Below are positions 19,351 to 26,262 of a stretch of DNA of 64,000 bases, one piece after another. The notes below the pieces were generated by a model that did not search any database, had not been told where the DNA came from, and worked only from the letters and a program-made list of their open reading frames with translations. How positions within the stretch are numbered: the first letter of the stretch is position 1; every line of letters begins with the position of its first letter. Both the position numbers and the translations under genes were made by a program. This DNA is from Williamsia sp. 1138 (GTDB taxonomy: Bacteria; Actinomycetota; Actinomycetes; Mycobacteriales; Mycobacteriaceae): the NCBI RefSeq assembly GCF_002095435.2, contig NZ_MJEJ02000052.1:1-64000 (forward strand), given 5' to 3'.

Positions 19351-20591
19351 GTGTTGCTGACGCCGGCGAGCGACTGGGCGCCGGCCGCTACATCGAGTCC
19401 GCGGAGCAGCCGTCCGACACCGTGACGTCGGTGCATGAGCTGACCACAGCTGATGGTGCGAAGGTCTCCGGCGTGCTGCGGACGGTCCCGTCTGCCCGGA
19501 CCGTGGTCGCTTTGATGCACCCTCGTCAGGATCTGACCCATCATGTGCTGGTGCCAGAGCTGCTGGCCCGCGGGTTCGCGGTGTGGACGCAGGGCACGAG
19601 GTCGATGAACAACGACCTGAGTCTGGTGCACGAGCAGGCGCTGCTCGATGTCGCAGCAGGGCAGGTGTTTCTGCGAGACAACGATTTCGACTCGGTCATC
19701 ACGCTGGGCCACTCCGGCGGTGGAACACTGTTTGCGTTCTACCACGAGCAGGCAGGTCTGGCGCCTGGTGAGCGGCTGTCTGTCACGCCCGCGGGCCGAC
19801 CTGTGGACCTGGCCAGTGCCGACATGCCGGTGCCCGACGGTGCGCTGTTCATGGCGCCGCATCCCGGGCAGGGTGAATTGCTGCTGAGGCTCATCGATCC
19901 GTCGGTGGTCGACGAGAACGATCCGCTGAGTGTGGACCCGGCGTTGAACGCGTTCGACCCTGTCAACGGGTTCGTCGATGCGCCGGGTGCGTCGTCGTAT
20001 GCGCCGGAGTTCATCGAAAAGTATCGGGCGGCGCAGCGGGCCCGGATGGAGCGGCTTGACGCTGTCGCGCGCGAGTATGTCGCTGAGAGTGCTGATGCGC
20101 GTGCTCGTTTCAAGAATTCCGGCGACCCGTCGGATCGTCGAGCGGTGTTGGCGCCCCGGGTGTTGACGGTGTATCGGACCGATGCGGATCTGCGTTTTGT
20201 AGACCTCTCGCTGAGCCCTAACGATCGGCCCTACGGCTCGCTCTTCGGACGTCGACCTGATCTCACCAACTATGGCCTGGTCGGCTTCGGGCGGCTCTCG
20301 ACTCCGGATGCCTGGTTGTCGACGTGGTCGGGACTGTCTAGCAACGCCGCGTTCGTGCGGTGCGCTCCTGGGGTGAAGGTACCGACCCTGTTCGTCGAAT
20401 TGACCGGCGACCAAGCCTGTTTCCCGGAAGATGCTGCCGAAATAGTGGCTTCGTTCGGGTCCGACGACGTCACGCATGTGCGTGTCGAGGGGACCCACTT
20501 CGGTGGTCCCATCCGGGAAGGCGCACCCACCGGCGCGAGTTTGGCCGCTGCCGAGATCGGTGGGTGGCTGGGGGAACGGTTCGAGTCTTGA
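19347..20591 (+). CDS. Alpha/beta hydrolase family protein
   Basis: 414 residues from a GTG at 19347 that overlaps the previous stop. The nucleophile elbow is GHSGGG (near residue 121), with an upstream MHPR block in the usual oxyanion-hole position and a C-terminal acid/His region (LFVELTGDQACFP, then VEGTHFGG). Predicted cytoplasmic, since there is no signal peptide. It may hydrolyse an ester, thioester or C-C bond of a pathway intermediate, but the substrate is unknown. It ends the plus-strand catabolic operon and is followed by a long nested hairpin. Confidence 0.82.
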   Translation: MSVADAGERLGAGRYIESAEQPSDTVTSVHELTTADGAKVSGVLRTVPSARTVVALMHPRQDLTHHVLVPELLARGFAVWTQGTRSMNNDLSLVHEQALLDVAAGQVFLRDNDFDSVITLGHSGGGTLFAFYHEQAGLAPGERLSVTPAGRPVDLASADMPVPDGALFMAPHPGQGELLLRLIDPSVVDENDPLSVDPALNAFDPVNGFVDAPGASSYAPEFIEKYRAAQRARMERLDAVAREYVAESADARARFKNSGDPSDRRAVLAPRVLTVYRTDADLRFVDLSLSPNDRPYGSLFGRRPDLTNYGLVGFGRLSTPDAWLSTWSGLSSNAAFVRCAPGVKVPTLFVELTGDQACFPEDAAEIVASFGSDDVTHVRVEGTHFGGPIREGAPTGASLAAAEIGGWLGERFES

Positions 20592-20598
20592 CCTTCCG

Positions 20599-20670
20599 CA
20601 CTTCGCTCACAGAACTTCGCCCCGCTCGCGATATACAACGCGAGCAAGGCGAAGTTTCCCGAGCGAAGTG
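20599..20670 (+). terminator. Long nested hairpin between convergent genes (probable bidirectional terminator)
   Basis: Three nested perfect stems: CACTTCGCTC (20599-20608) with GAGCGAAGTG (20661-20670), AACTTCGCC (20613-20621) with GGCGAAGTT (20648-20656), and GCTCGCG (20624-20630) with CGCGAGC (20639-20645). It lies between the convergent hydrolase and methyltransferase genes. It has no clear T run, as is common in actinobacteria. Confidence 0.7.
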
Positions 20671-20694
20671 AGCCGGTATGACGTACCGAATCGC

Positions 20695-21339
20695 TCAGGC
20701 CCTCCGGATGGCCTTCACGACGACATCGTCGATCGGGGTCTCGCGACCATCGGGTCCGGACATGGTGCGGTGTGACTCGCTGGCCGTCGCGACCTCCCAG
20801 ACGGTCGGATCCAGGCGTGCGGTGATGCTCGCAGCTGTCTCCGAGGCCTCGGCCGGCGGATGCTCGTGACCGTGCCCGTGTTCGCCTGCTGCTCCGTGGT
20901 TGTCGTGATGGAGGTGGCCGACGATGAACAGGGTGCCACCAGCTGCGACCCACGACGCGATGCGGTCGTAGAACTCGAGTTGAGGCATGGCCGGATGGGC
21001 GTAATGGGTTGTGACGAGGTCGAACTGACGGTTGGGCTCCCACGTGGACAGGTCGGCCTCGACCCACTGCACCTGACCGGAGACCTCACTCGCGGCGGCG
21101 CGTTCGGAGGCGCGAGCCAGGGCGTCGGCGGCAATGTCCGCAGCGGTGACCTGCCAGCCACGGCTGGCGAGCCAGATCGCCTCGGTGCCTGCGCCGCAGC
21201 CTGCTTCGAGGGCGGTACCCGGTGTCAGGTCGGCGATTTCGCGCACGAGGTGAGGGTTGGGCTCCCCGGCGGCCATCGCTACGGCTCGATCGCCCTGCCA
21301 GATGTTGTCCCAGTAGTTCTTGTCGAACGAGTGCGTCAT
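20695..21339 (-). CDS. Class I SAM-dependent methyltransferase with His-rich loop
   Basis: 214 residues from ATG 21339, with GGAGGA upstream. Motif I is LEAGCGAGTEAIWLASRGW (about 43-61), followed by the acidic ADIAAD end of strand 2 and the motif IV-like FDLVTTHYAHP. Between the last strands lies a very His-rich insertion (HLHHDNHG then EHGHGHEHP, about 148-168), which could bind metal. Overall like TehB/UbiE-type small-molecule methyltransferases; the substrate is unknown. It is divergent from the XRE-cupin regulator, which probably controls it. Confidence 0.85.
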   Translation of the reverse strand: MTHSFDKNYWDNIWQGDRAVAMAAGEPNPHLVREIADLTPGTALEAGCGAGTEAIWLASRGWQVTAADIAADALARASERAAASEVSGQVQWVEADLSTWEPNRQFDLVTTHYAHPAMPQLEFYDRIASWVAAGGTLFIVGHLHHDNHGAAGEHGHGHEHPPAEASETAASITARLDPTVWEVATASESHRTMSGPDGRETPIDDVVVKAIRRA

Positions 21340-21425
21340 TCCGGGTCCTCCGTGTTGGTCTGTGACAGGGGCGCTGACACCTGTCCCTCGAGAATGGCCA
21401 GCGTCGATCGCAAACGCAAACTTTG

Positions 21426-21439
21426 TTGCCAAATGGCAA
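21426..21439. promoter_or_regulatory. Operator-like palindrome TTGCCA-AA-TGGCAA
   Basis: A perfect 6-2-6 inverted repeat, ten bases before the ATG of the XRE-cupin gene, in the 109-bp divergent region shared with the methyltransferase. A second half-like CAAACGCAAAC lies just upstream. It is probably the autoregulatory site of the XRE-cupin protein (inference). There is no Shine-Dalgarno, so that gene may be leaderless. Confidence 0.5.
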
Positions 21440-21448
21440 ACTGACCCC

Positions 21449-22051
21449 ATGGACTCCGAACGCGCACGTGAGTTGACCGATCGCACACTCGACGCCGTGG
21501 GACCGCGGCTCAAGCAACTTCGGCAGCGACGTGAGATCACTCTGATCGATCTCGCTGCGGAGACGGGGATTTCGACGAGCACCTTGTCCAGGCTCGAAGC
21601 CGGCTTACGACGCCCCACCCTTGAACAGTTGCTGCCTCTGGCCCGCGCGTACGGCGTCACCTTGGACGAGCTCGTCGATGCGCCGCCGACCGGCGATCCG
21701 CGCATCAACATGCGTCCGCTGCCCACCAAAGACGGGTCGACCGTTGTGCCGCTGAGCCGGCGTCCCGGAGGTATCCAGGCCTACAAGTTCGTGTTGCCCG
21801 TCGGCCGCGATGACGCCACACCAGTCCTGCGCACGCACGAAGGTTTCGATTGGGCCTTCGTTCTCAACGGCAGGCTCCGACTGGTACTCGGCGAACTCGA
21901 TCTCATTCTCGAACCCGGCGAGGCCGCCGAGTTCGACACCCGCACTCCGCACTGGTTCGGGGCGACCAGCTCCGGACCCGTCGAGTTTCTCAGCCTCGTC
22001 GGCAAACAAGGCGAACGCGCGCACGTTCGCACCGCACCCGGACAAGACTGA
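21449..22051 (+). CDS. XRE-family HTH regulator with C-terminal cupin domain
   Basis: 200 residues from ATG 21449. Residues about 20-75 are a Cro/CI HTH (LKQLRQRREITLIDLAAETG, then STSTLSRLEAGLRRPTLEQL). Residues about 115-190 form a cupin barrel (HEGFDWAFVLNGRLRLVLGE, LILEPGEAAEFDTRTPHWFG), likely to sense a small ligand. This two-domain type usually controls an adjacent divergent gene, here the His-rich methyltransferase. No Shine-Dalgarno precedes the ATG. Confidence 0.9.
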   Translation: MDSERARELTDRTLDAVGPRLKQLRQRREITLIDLAAETGISTSTLSRLEAGLRRPTLEQLLPLARAYGVTLDELVDAPPTGDPRINMRPLPTKDGSTVVPLSRRPGGIQAYKFVLPVGRDDATPVLRTHEGFDWAFVLNGRLRLVLGELDLILEPGEAAEFDTRTPHWFGATSSGPVEFLSLVGKQGERAHVRTAPGQD

Positions 22052-22063
22052 GCGAGCCGGTTG

Positions 22064-22579
22064 CTACTTACCGCCGGTCAGCTTCTCCTGAATGGCCAGG
22101 TAATACTCCTTCTGGGCCGGGTAGTAGTCGTCGAAGTCGATGGCAGCCGGGTCGGCGTCGGTCAGCGCTGCGACCAGGCGGTCGAGGTAGTACTCCCAGC
22201 CAGGTCCGGTGTTTTCGATGGTGTTGGGGTCGTCGATGATCTGGCTCAGCGTCAGCGTCGTGACGCCGTCGGTTTCGACCAATTCGACGATAAGGTCCCA
22301 CGTTCCGAAGTCGTCGGTGGTGTGCACCTGCAGGGCTCGGGGTGGTTCGCAGCGTCGGATGTCGTAGCGGGCGGGCGTGACATCGTCCCCTTCGGCATTC
22401 ATGGTGAAGTCGACGTGGCCCTGCTCGGGATCGCCTGTGAAGAAGCCGATCCAGCGGGCCAGCCGGTCGGATTCGGTGACGGCTGCCCACACGTCGTCGA
22501 TCGGGGCGTCGAAGGTGCGGACGAACGACACCGCGTCGCCCTCTTCGCGTGGGCCGAACAGGCCGGTCGGTGTGGTCAT
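22064..22579 (-). CDS. SRPBCC/AHSA1 family protein
   Basis: 171 residues. The Bet v1-like/AHA1 pattern is clear: an N-terminal strand FVRTFDAPIDDVWAAVTESDRLARWIGFF, trimmed here to DDVWAAVTESDRLARWIG, with the family DxVW and LARW features, then alternating strands and the C-terminal helix WEYYLDRLVAAL. It probably binds a hydrophobic ligand. It overlaps the ArsR stop by ATGA, the common ArsR-AHSA1 operon pair of actinobacteria. Confidence 0.88.
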   Translation of the reverse strand: MTTPTGLFGPREEGDAVSFVRTFDAPIDDVWAAVTESDRLARWIGFFTGDPEQGHVDFTMNAEGDDVTPARYDIRRCEPPRALQVHTTDDFGTWDLIVELVETDGVTTLTLSQIIDDPNTIENTGPGWEYYLDRLVAALTDADPAAIDFDDYYPAQKEYYLAIQEKLTGGK

Positions 22580-22980
22580 GCGGTCTCCTCGTGATCGGTG
22601 GTGGACGTGTGTGGGGCCGGCTCGCGGCGTCGCTGCCGGACGGTGCGGCGAACTTCGGTATCGAGTGCGTCGAGCGCCGATTCGGGTATCGGCGGACGCC
22701 GGTTGCCCGGCGCGGCGTCTGCCGTCAGGTCCGCGATGAATCGGCGAACCTCGTCGATGGGCCGCGACTCCAGGCGGTAGTGCCGTTCGCGTCCTTTGTC
22801 CTCGGCGACAACCAATCCCGCTTCGGCGAGCACCCGCAGGTGGCGGCTCACCGCCGGTCGCGAGATCGGTTGTGCGTCAGACAGATGAGAGCAAAGGTCG
22901 ACCACCCGGGTGGGGCCGTCGACCAGGGTGAGCAAGATCCGACGCCGCACTGGGTCGGCAATGGCCTCGAAGACGCTCAC
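22576..22980 (-). CDS. ArsR/SmtB family transcriptional regulator
   Basis: 134 residues from a GTG at 22980. The winged helix is readable: FEAIADPVRRRILLTLVDG, then ISRPAVSRHLRVLAEAGLV and the wing RGRERHYRLE. No CxC metal motif is present, so it is of the non-metal type paired with SRPBCC proteins. It probably represses its own operon through the dyad just upstream. No Shine-Dalgarno is visible; it may be leaderless. Confidence 0.9.
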   Translation of the reverse strand: MSVFEAIADPVRRRILLTLVDGPTRVVDLCSHLSDAQPISRPAVSRHLRVLAEAGLVVAEDKGRERHYRLESRPIDEVRRFIADLTADAAPGNRRPPIPESALDALDTEVRRTVRQRRREPAPHTSTTDHEETA

Positions 22981-22988
22981 GGGACAAA

Positions 22989-23008
22989 TGGTAGCCGATC
23001 AGTTACCA
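22989..23008. promoter_or_regulatory. Dyad operator candidate upstream of arsR
   Basis: TGGTAGCCGA and TCAGTTACCA form an imperfect inverted repeat (8 of 10 pairs) starting 8 nt upstream of the ArsR GTG. Sites of the GGTAAC-N6-GTTACC kind are usual for ArsR-AHSA1 operons. It also marks the left edge of the defence island. Confidence 0.5.
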
Positions 23009-23034
23009 ATTGCGCCAGAGGGGCGCGACCCGCG

Positions 23035-24396
23035 TTTGCGGATGGTCGGCTGGATGCGAAGTACCACTGCTCCCCGGGTGTACTCGCCAGCGAGCGTTTG
23101 GCGAAACTCGAAACGCTTGGTGGGGAACTGCGTCCAGTTGCCGGCGATGGAGGACTCGGCGTCATTAGTGCATCGTCTCGGACCAAGCGGGTGTATGCCG
23201 CTCCGGGCGAGGACTCTATTCCATATCTTCGTCCCTACGACGTGTTCGATTACCTGCCGCAGCCCGCCGATTTCCTCTCAAGGAGCGGCAGCACTGATCT
23301 TGAACGCCTCGTTCCGCAGGTTGGGACGATCCTCCAGACATGTTCTGGTCGCAACTTGGGCCCACTCGCATACGCCGACGCCTATATCAATCGATTCGTT
23401 GTCAGTGATGACATGCTGCGTTTGCAGATCGACGACGAGATCGCACGTTTCTACACCCTCGCGTTTCTAAGTACACCGACCGGCCAATCGCTTCTAACTC
23501 GCAGTAAGACGGGGAATGTCATCGACCACCTTTCGGGCGATGACTTGGCGTCTGTCCTCGTCCCGTTTATTGACGAGGCGTTGACGTCCGATATCGCGGC
23601 AGTCATGTCGGAAGCAGTCCGGATGCGCGAAAGTGCTCGCGTTGAACTCGATCGACTCGTACAAGCGTTCTCCGGATCGCTTCCGGAGATCGCCACCACT
23701 AACCCGCTTCGTGAGGGCTGGACGGTGCGTGCCACCGACCTTAAGCGCCGTTTCGATGCGGCCTACAATGACCCGCGGCTCAATAAGGTTCGTTCCGATA
23801 TGGCGAGACTTGGAGGAGGGACTGTCGCCGACGTAGCTCGAACAGCGATGCCGAATCGATACAAGCGAAATTATGTGGAGGCCGCACATGGTCGGCCGAT
23901 CCTATCCGGCCGACAACTGCTTCAATTGAAGCCAGTCAACCTACAGTACATCGCCACTAGCGTTCTTGACACGGCGGAGTACGAGCTCGGCGTTGGGACT
24001 CTTGTATTCGGTGCTCGTGGACGCGCCGAAGAGCGTGTTTCGCTTCCTGCTCTCATTGTTGAAGATCGCGCAGACTGGCTCGCAAGCCACAATGTAATGC
24101 GCGTACACCCCCGAGAGGGTATTAGTGCTGGATGGCTCTATCTATGCTTTGCGATCGAGCATGTGCAACTCCAGGTCAGGGGGAGCGCATTCGGCTCAGT
24201 CGTTGATGTGGTCGACGCTCCGAACCTCGACCGCGTTGTTCTTCCGCCAGTTGACAACGATCTGGGAGATGCCGCACTCCAATGCTGGCGTGACATGTCC
24301 TCAGCCAGCACGCTTGAAGCCACGGCAATCGATCGACTCGAAGACGTGATCGTCAATGTAGGTGGCAGCGTAGGCCGTACATCGCTGAAACGCTGA
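23035..24396 (+). CDS. HsdS-like restriction/modification specificity subunit, 5' end damaged or unresolved
   Basis: About 453 readable residues with two target-recognition-like halves. The first (RLDAKYHCSPGVLASERL onward, with KRVYAAPGEDSIPYLRPYDV) and the second (RFDAAYNDPRLNKVRSDMA, with NRYKRNYVEAAHGRPILSGR) each pair a variable domain with a helix, as in type I S proteins. No ATG, GTG or TTG precedes the conserved start in this frame until 23098. A neighbouring frame from ATG 22988 reads MVADQLPIAPEGRDPR and would join if one T were added at 23035-23037, which suggests a 1-nt frameshift. The coordinates cover the intact frame only. The likely partner methylase lies 5 kb downstream, past IS debris. 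Confidence 0.7.
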   Translation, partial: FADGRLDAKYHCSPGVLASERLAKLETLGGELRPVAGDGGLGVISASSRTKRVYAAPGEDSIPYLRPYDVFDYLPQPADFLSRSGSTDLERLVPQVGTILQTCSGRNLGPLAYADAYINRFVVSDDMLRLQIDDEIARFYTLAFLSTPTGQSLLTRSKTGNVIDHLSGDDLASVLVPFIDEALTSDIAAVMSEAVRMRESARVELDRLVQAFSGSLPEIATTNPLREGWTVRATDLKRRFDAAYNDPRLNKVRSDMARLGGGTVADVARTAMPNRYKRNYVEAAHGRPILSGRQLLQLKPVNLQYIATSVLDTAEYELGVGTLVFGARGRAEERVSLPALIVEDRADWLASHNVMRVHPREGISAGWLYLCFAIEHVQLQVRGSAFGSVVDVVDAPNLDRVVLPPVDNDLGDAALQCWRDMSSASTLEATAIDRLEDVIVNVGGSVGRTSLKR

Positions 24397-24414
24397 GATC
24401 TCATCGCAACCCGG

Positions 24415-24440
24415 CCGCCGTCGACCTAGACCCACGGCGG
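24415..24440 (+). terminator. Probable terminator after the HsdS-like gene
   Basis: CCGCCGT (24415-24421) pairs with ACGGCGG (24434-24440) around a 12-nt loop and is followed by TTCACAATTT. It lies 19 nt after the HsdS-like stop. Confidence 0.5.
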
Positions 24441-24475
24441 TTCACAATTTCAGGCACGAAATCATTAATTTCCTG

Positions 24476-24649
24476 CAACCGGCCGCGGCACTCCCGGCAC
24501 GGTACACGGTACTTACCGAGATCGGGCCGGTTAAGATCGAGGTGCCACGCGACACCGACTCGTCATTCGGCCCGCAGATTGTCAAGAATCGCGAACGCCG
24601 CCTTAAGGATATCAACGTTGTAGTATCAGCGGGTTGGCCGAGCAGTTGA
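24476..24649 (+). pseudogene. IS256-family (Mutator) transposase fragment
   Basis: The translation reads ARYTVLTEIGPVKIEVPRDT, then GPQIVKNRERRLKDINVVVSA, which is the conserved N-terminal-middle block of IS256 transposases. It ends in an in-frame TGA at 24647-24649. The DDE catalytic part is absent and no terminal repeats are visible. A dead fragment about 58 codons long. Confidence 0.7.
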
Positions 24650-24943
24650 TCTCCGTCTTCAGGACCCGTCGAGAAGTCAGCTGACCGGCGACGCACGGAT
24701 CCGTCGTGGAAGCGGCTCGACGCGTTGGTCGCGTCCGCCGTCGGAAAGCAGGCGGCTAAAGAGGACCCGGACGTCACTCGCTTAGGGTCGATTCTCTCTT
24801 AAATAGGACCGAAACTCATCTCGAACTTGATAGAGGTCGACCGTCTGATTCAGAAGCGCTCAGGGCTAGAAACACCCCTGGACCTTCTCCTCGGAACGCC
24901 CGTAGTTGGTCGCAGAGTGACACCGAGAAGGACGCCGAGATGA
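24650..24943 (+). pseudogene. Remnant of an unknown gene with one internal stop
   Basis: The frame is open on both sides of a TAA at 24800. Upstream reads DPSWKRLDALVASAVGKQAA, downstream LIEVDRLIQKRSGLETPLDL. It ends in TGA at 24941-24943, overlapping the ATG of the next remnant as ATGA, the operon style seen elsewhere in this genome. I do not recognise the family. It is probably an older resident gene decayed after the IS insertions. Confidence 0.4.
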
Positions 24944-25050
24944 TTCTTACAGTCGCGATAGAAATAGATAAGTTGATTGACGACCTTCGTTCCAAGCTTG
25001 CTATCGCCAATTTCGCACGCGAGCAAGCGCGAGCGTTGAATGATCAGCTC
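24940..25050 (+). pseudogene. 5' fragment of an unknown gene cut by the IS21 remnant
   Basis: ATG 24940 has GAGAAGGA upstream and overlaps the previous stop. About 37 residues read as a soluble helix (IEIDKLIDDLRSKLAIANFA, then REQARALNDQLAA). The frame then runs into the antisense of an IS21 transposase near 25045, so the gene was truncated by the insertion. Function unknown. Confidence 0.4.
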
Positions 25051-25966
25051 GCGGCCCAGCCTCGTTGTCGTCGAGGTGCCGGTCGCCGGCACGATCGGCG
25101 GCAAGGCAGCCATGGCCTGGCGATCGATCAGCAGGTCCTCGGCCGGTCACCTCTTGGTGGTGCGGTGGACACGAGTGTTTGCTCCGGTCAGCCATCGCTG
25201 GATCTAGGTGTTGAAGTCCGCCGGCGAGGTGGAGGTTCGGCCGGGCAGAAACGATGTCTCGGGATAACCGTTGGCCCGTTCGACCACTCCTTTGGTTTCC
25301 GGATCGTATGGGCGGGCCTGGATCATTCGGGTACCTAGTGTGCCGCAGAACCCGGATACGCCGGTAGCCAGATTGCGGCGATGACCGATACCTGATTCGT
25401 TGTCCCACAGTAATGTTCGTGGAACCGCACCGATCTGTTCGGCAAGTAGCATCCACATGCCGGCCAACAGATCGCCAGTGATCCGCGAGGGAATCATCAC
25501 CGCAGTGATGAACCGTGAATAGGCGGCGACCATCACCAACACCGGGAACGGCCGCAGCACCCCGGTCTGGTCGGGCACCAGCTGGCCGGGGAACCACAAA
25601 TCGCACTGCATTTGCTCACCCGGGCGGTGCACTAGGCGGTCACACGGATCGGCCGGGGCATATTCCGGGCGGATCCGGGTGACGTTCTCAGCGAACAAGG
25701 ACCGCCACCGGACCAGCCGACCCGTTCGGCGATCACCGTGGCCGGCATCGTCGGAACCGGGTCAAGAGCTCGCGGACCGCGGGCTCGACCTGCGCCCACC
25801 CTGACGAGGGCGGCCGTGGCCGTTCATACCGCGGTTGCGCGTCTGAACGCACCGCTTTGGCCACCGTGTTGCGTGATAACCCCAAATGCCGGGCGATCGC
25901 CGCTTGCGACAACCCCTCCGACCGATGCAACTGACGAATCAACGCCCAGTCCTCCACAGTGATCAC
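25040..25966 (-). pseudogene. IS21-family transposase (IstA), frameshifted and truncated
   Basis: Three IstA segments occur in different frames. The N-terminal HTH (WALIRQLHRSEGLSQAAIARH) lies at 25966-25733. The DDE core (QMQCDLWFPGQLV, then WDNESGIG and KGVVERANGY) lies at 25698-25204. A C-terminal piece near ALPPIVPATG lies at about 25110-25045. At least two frameshifts separate them, near 25740 and 25700, and the 3' end plus istB are missing. It is inactive. Its upstream end keeps terminal repeats at 25985-26028. Confidence 0.85.
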
Positions 25967-25984
25967 TCTCCAATCATTGGATGA

Positions 25985-26028
25985 TGCTCACTTTTCGACC
26001 GGATCTACCTGCTCACTTTTGGACCGGA
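25985..26028. repeat. IS21-type terminal direct repeats
   Basis: TGCTCACTTTTCGACCGGA (25985-26003) and TGCTCACTTTTGGACCGGA (26010-26028) are near-identical 19-mers 25 bp apart, just upstream of the istA start. Multiple terminal repeats are a hallmark of IS21 ends. The element boundary is probably the CCGACA just after (about 26034). Confidence 0.8.
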
Positions 26029-26262
26029 GCCGACAAGTTGTTCATATTCGAGACTGCCACGCCGGAGAGGTTTGTGTGGACTAGCCGGCCGCCGCGCGGC
26101 ACCTTACGTCGCTCGCGAGGATCGGGCGCCATGGTGCTGCCGATGAACGTCCCCGATCGGCGTGTCCTCGGATGCTGCTTGCTGAGTTTGTCAGCTCGTG
26201 ATGGGAGGATTGGTCAGAAGCTGTTGTCCAGAGTGGTTCGTGACCGAGGAGGTTCTGTGTAG

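Noticed and set aside
22549-23034. Long open frame extending the HsdS-like protein upstream to 22549
   Set aside because: This part is antisense to the arsR and SRPBCC genes and does not look like protein of any family; it is only an open frame in GC-rich DNA.
25981-26262. 93-codon frame (25981-26262) upstream of the PLD-helicase
   Set aside because: It begins inside the IS21 terminal repeats, has no ribosome binding site and overlaps the helicase leader.
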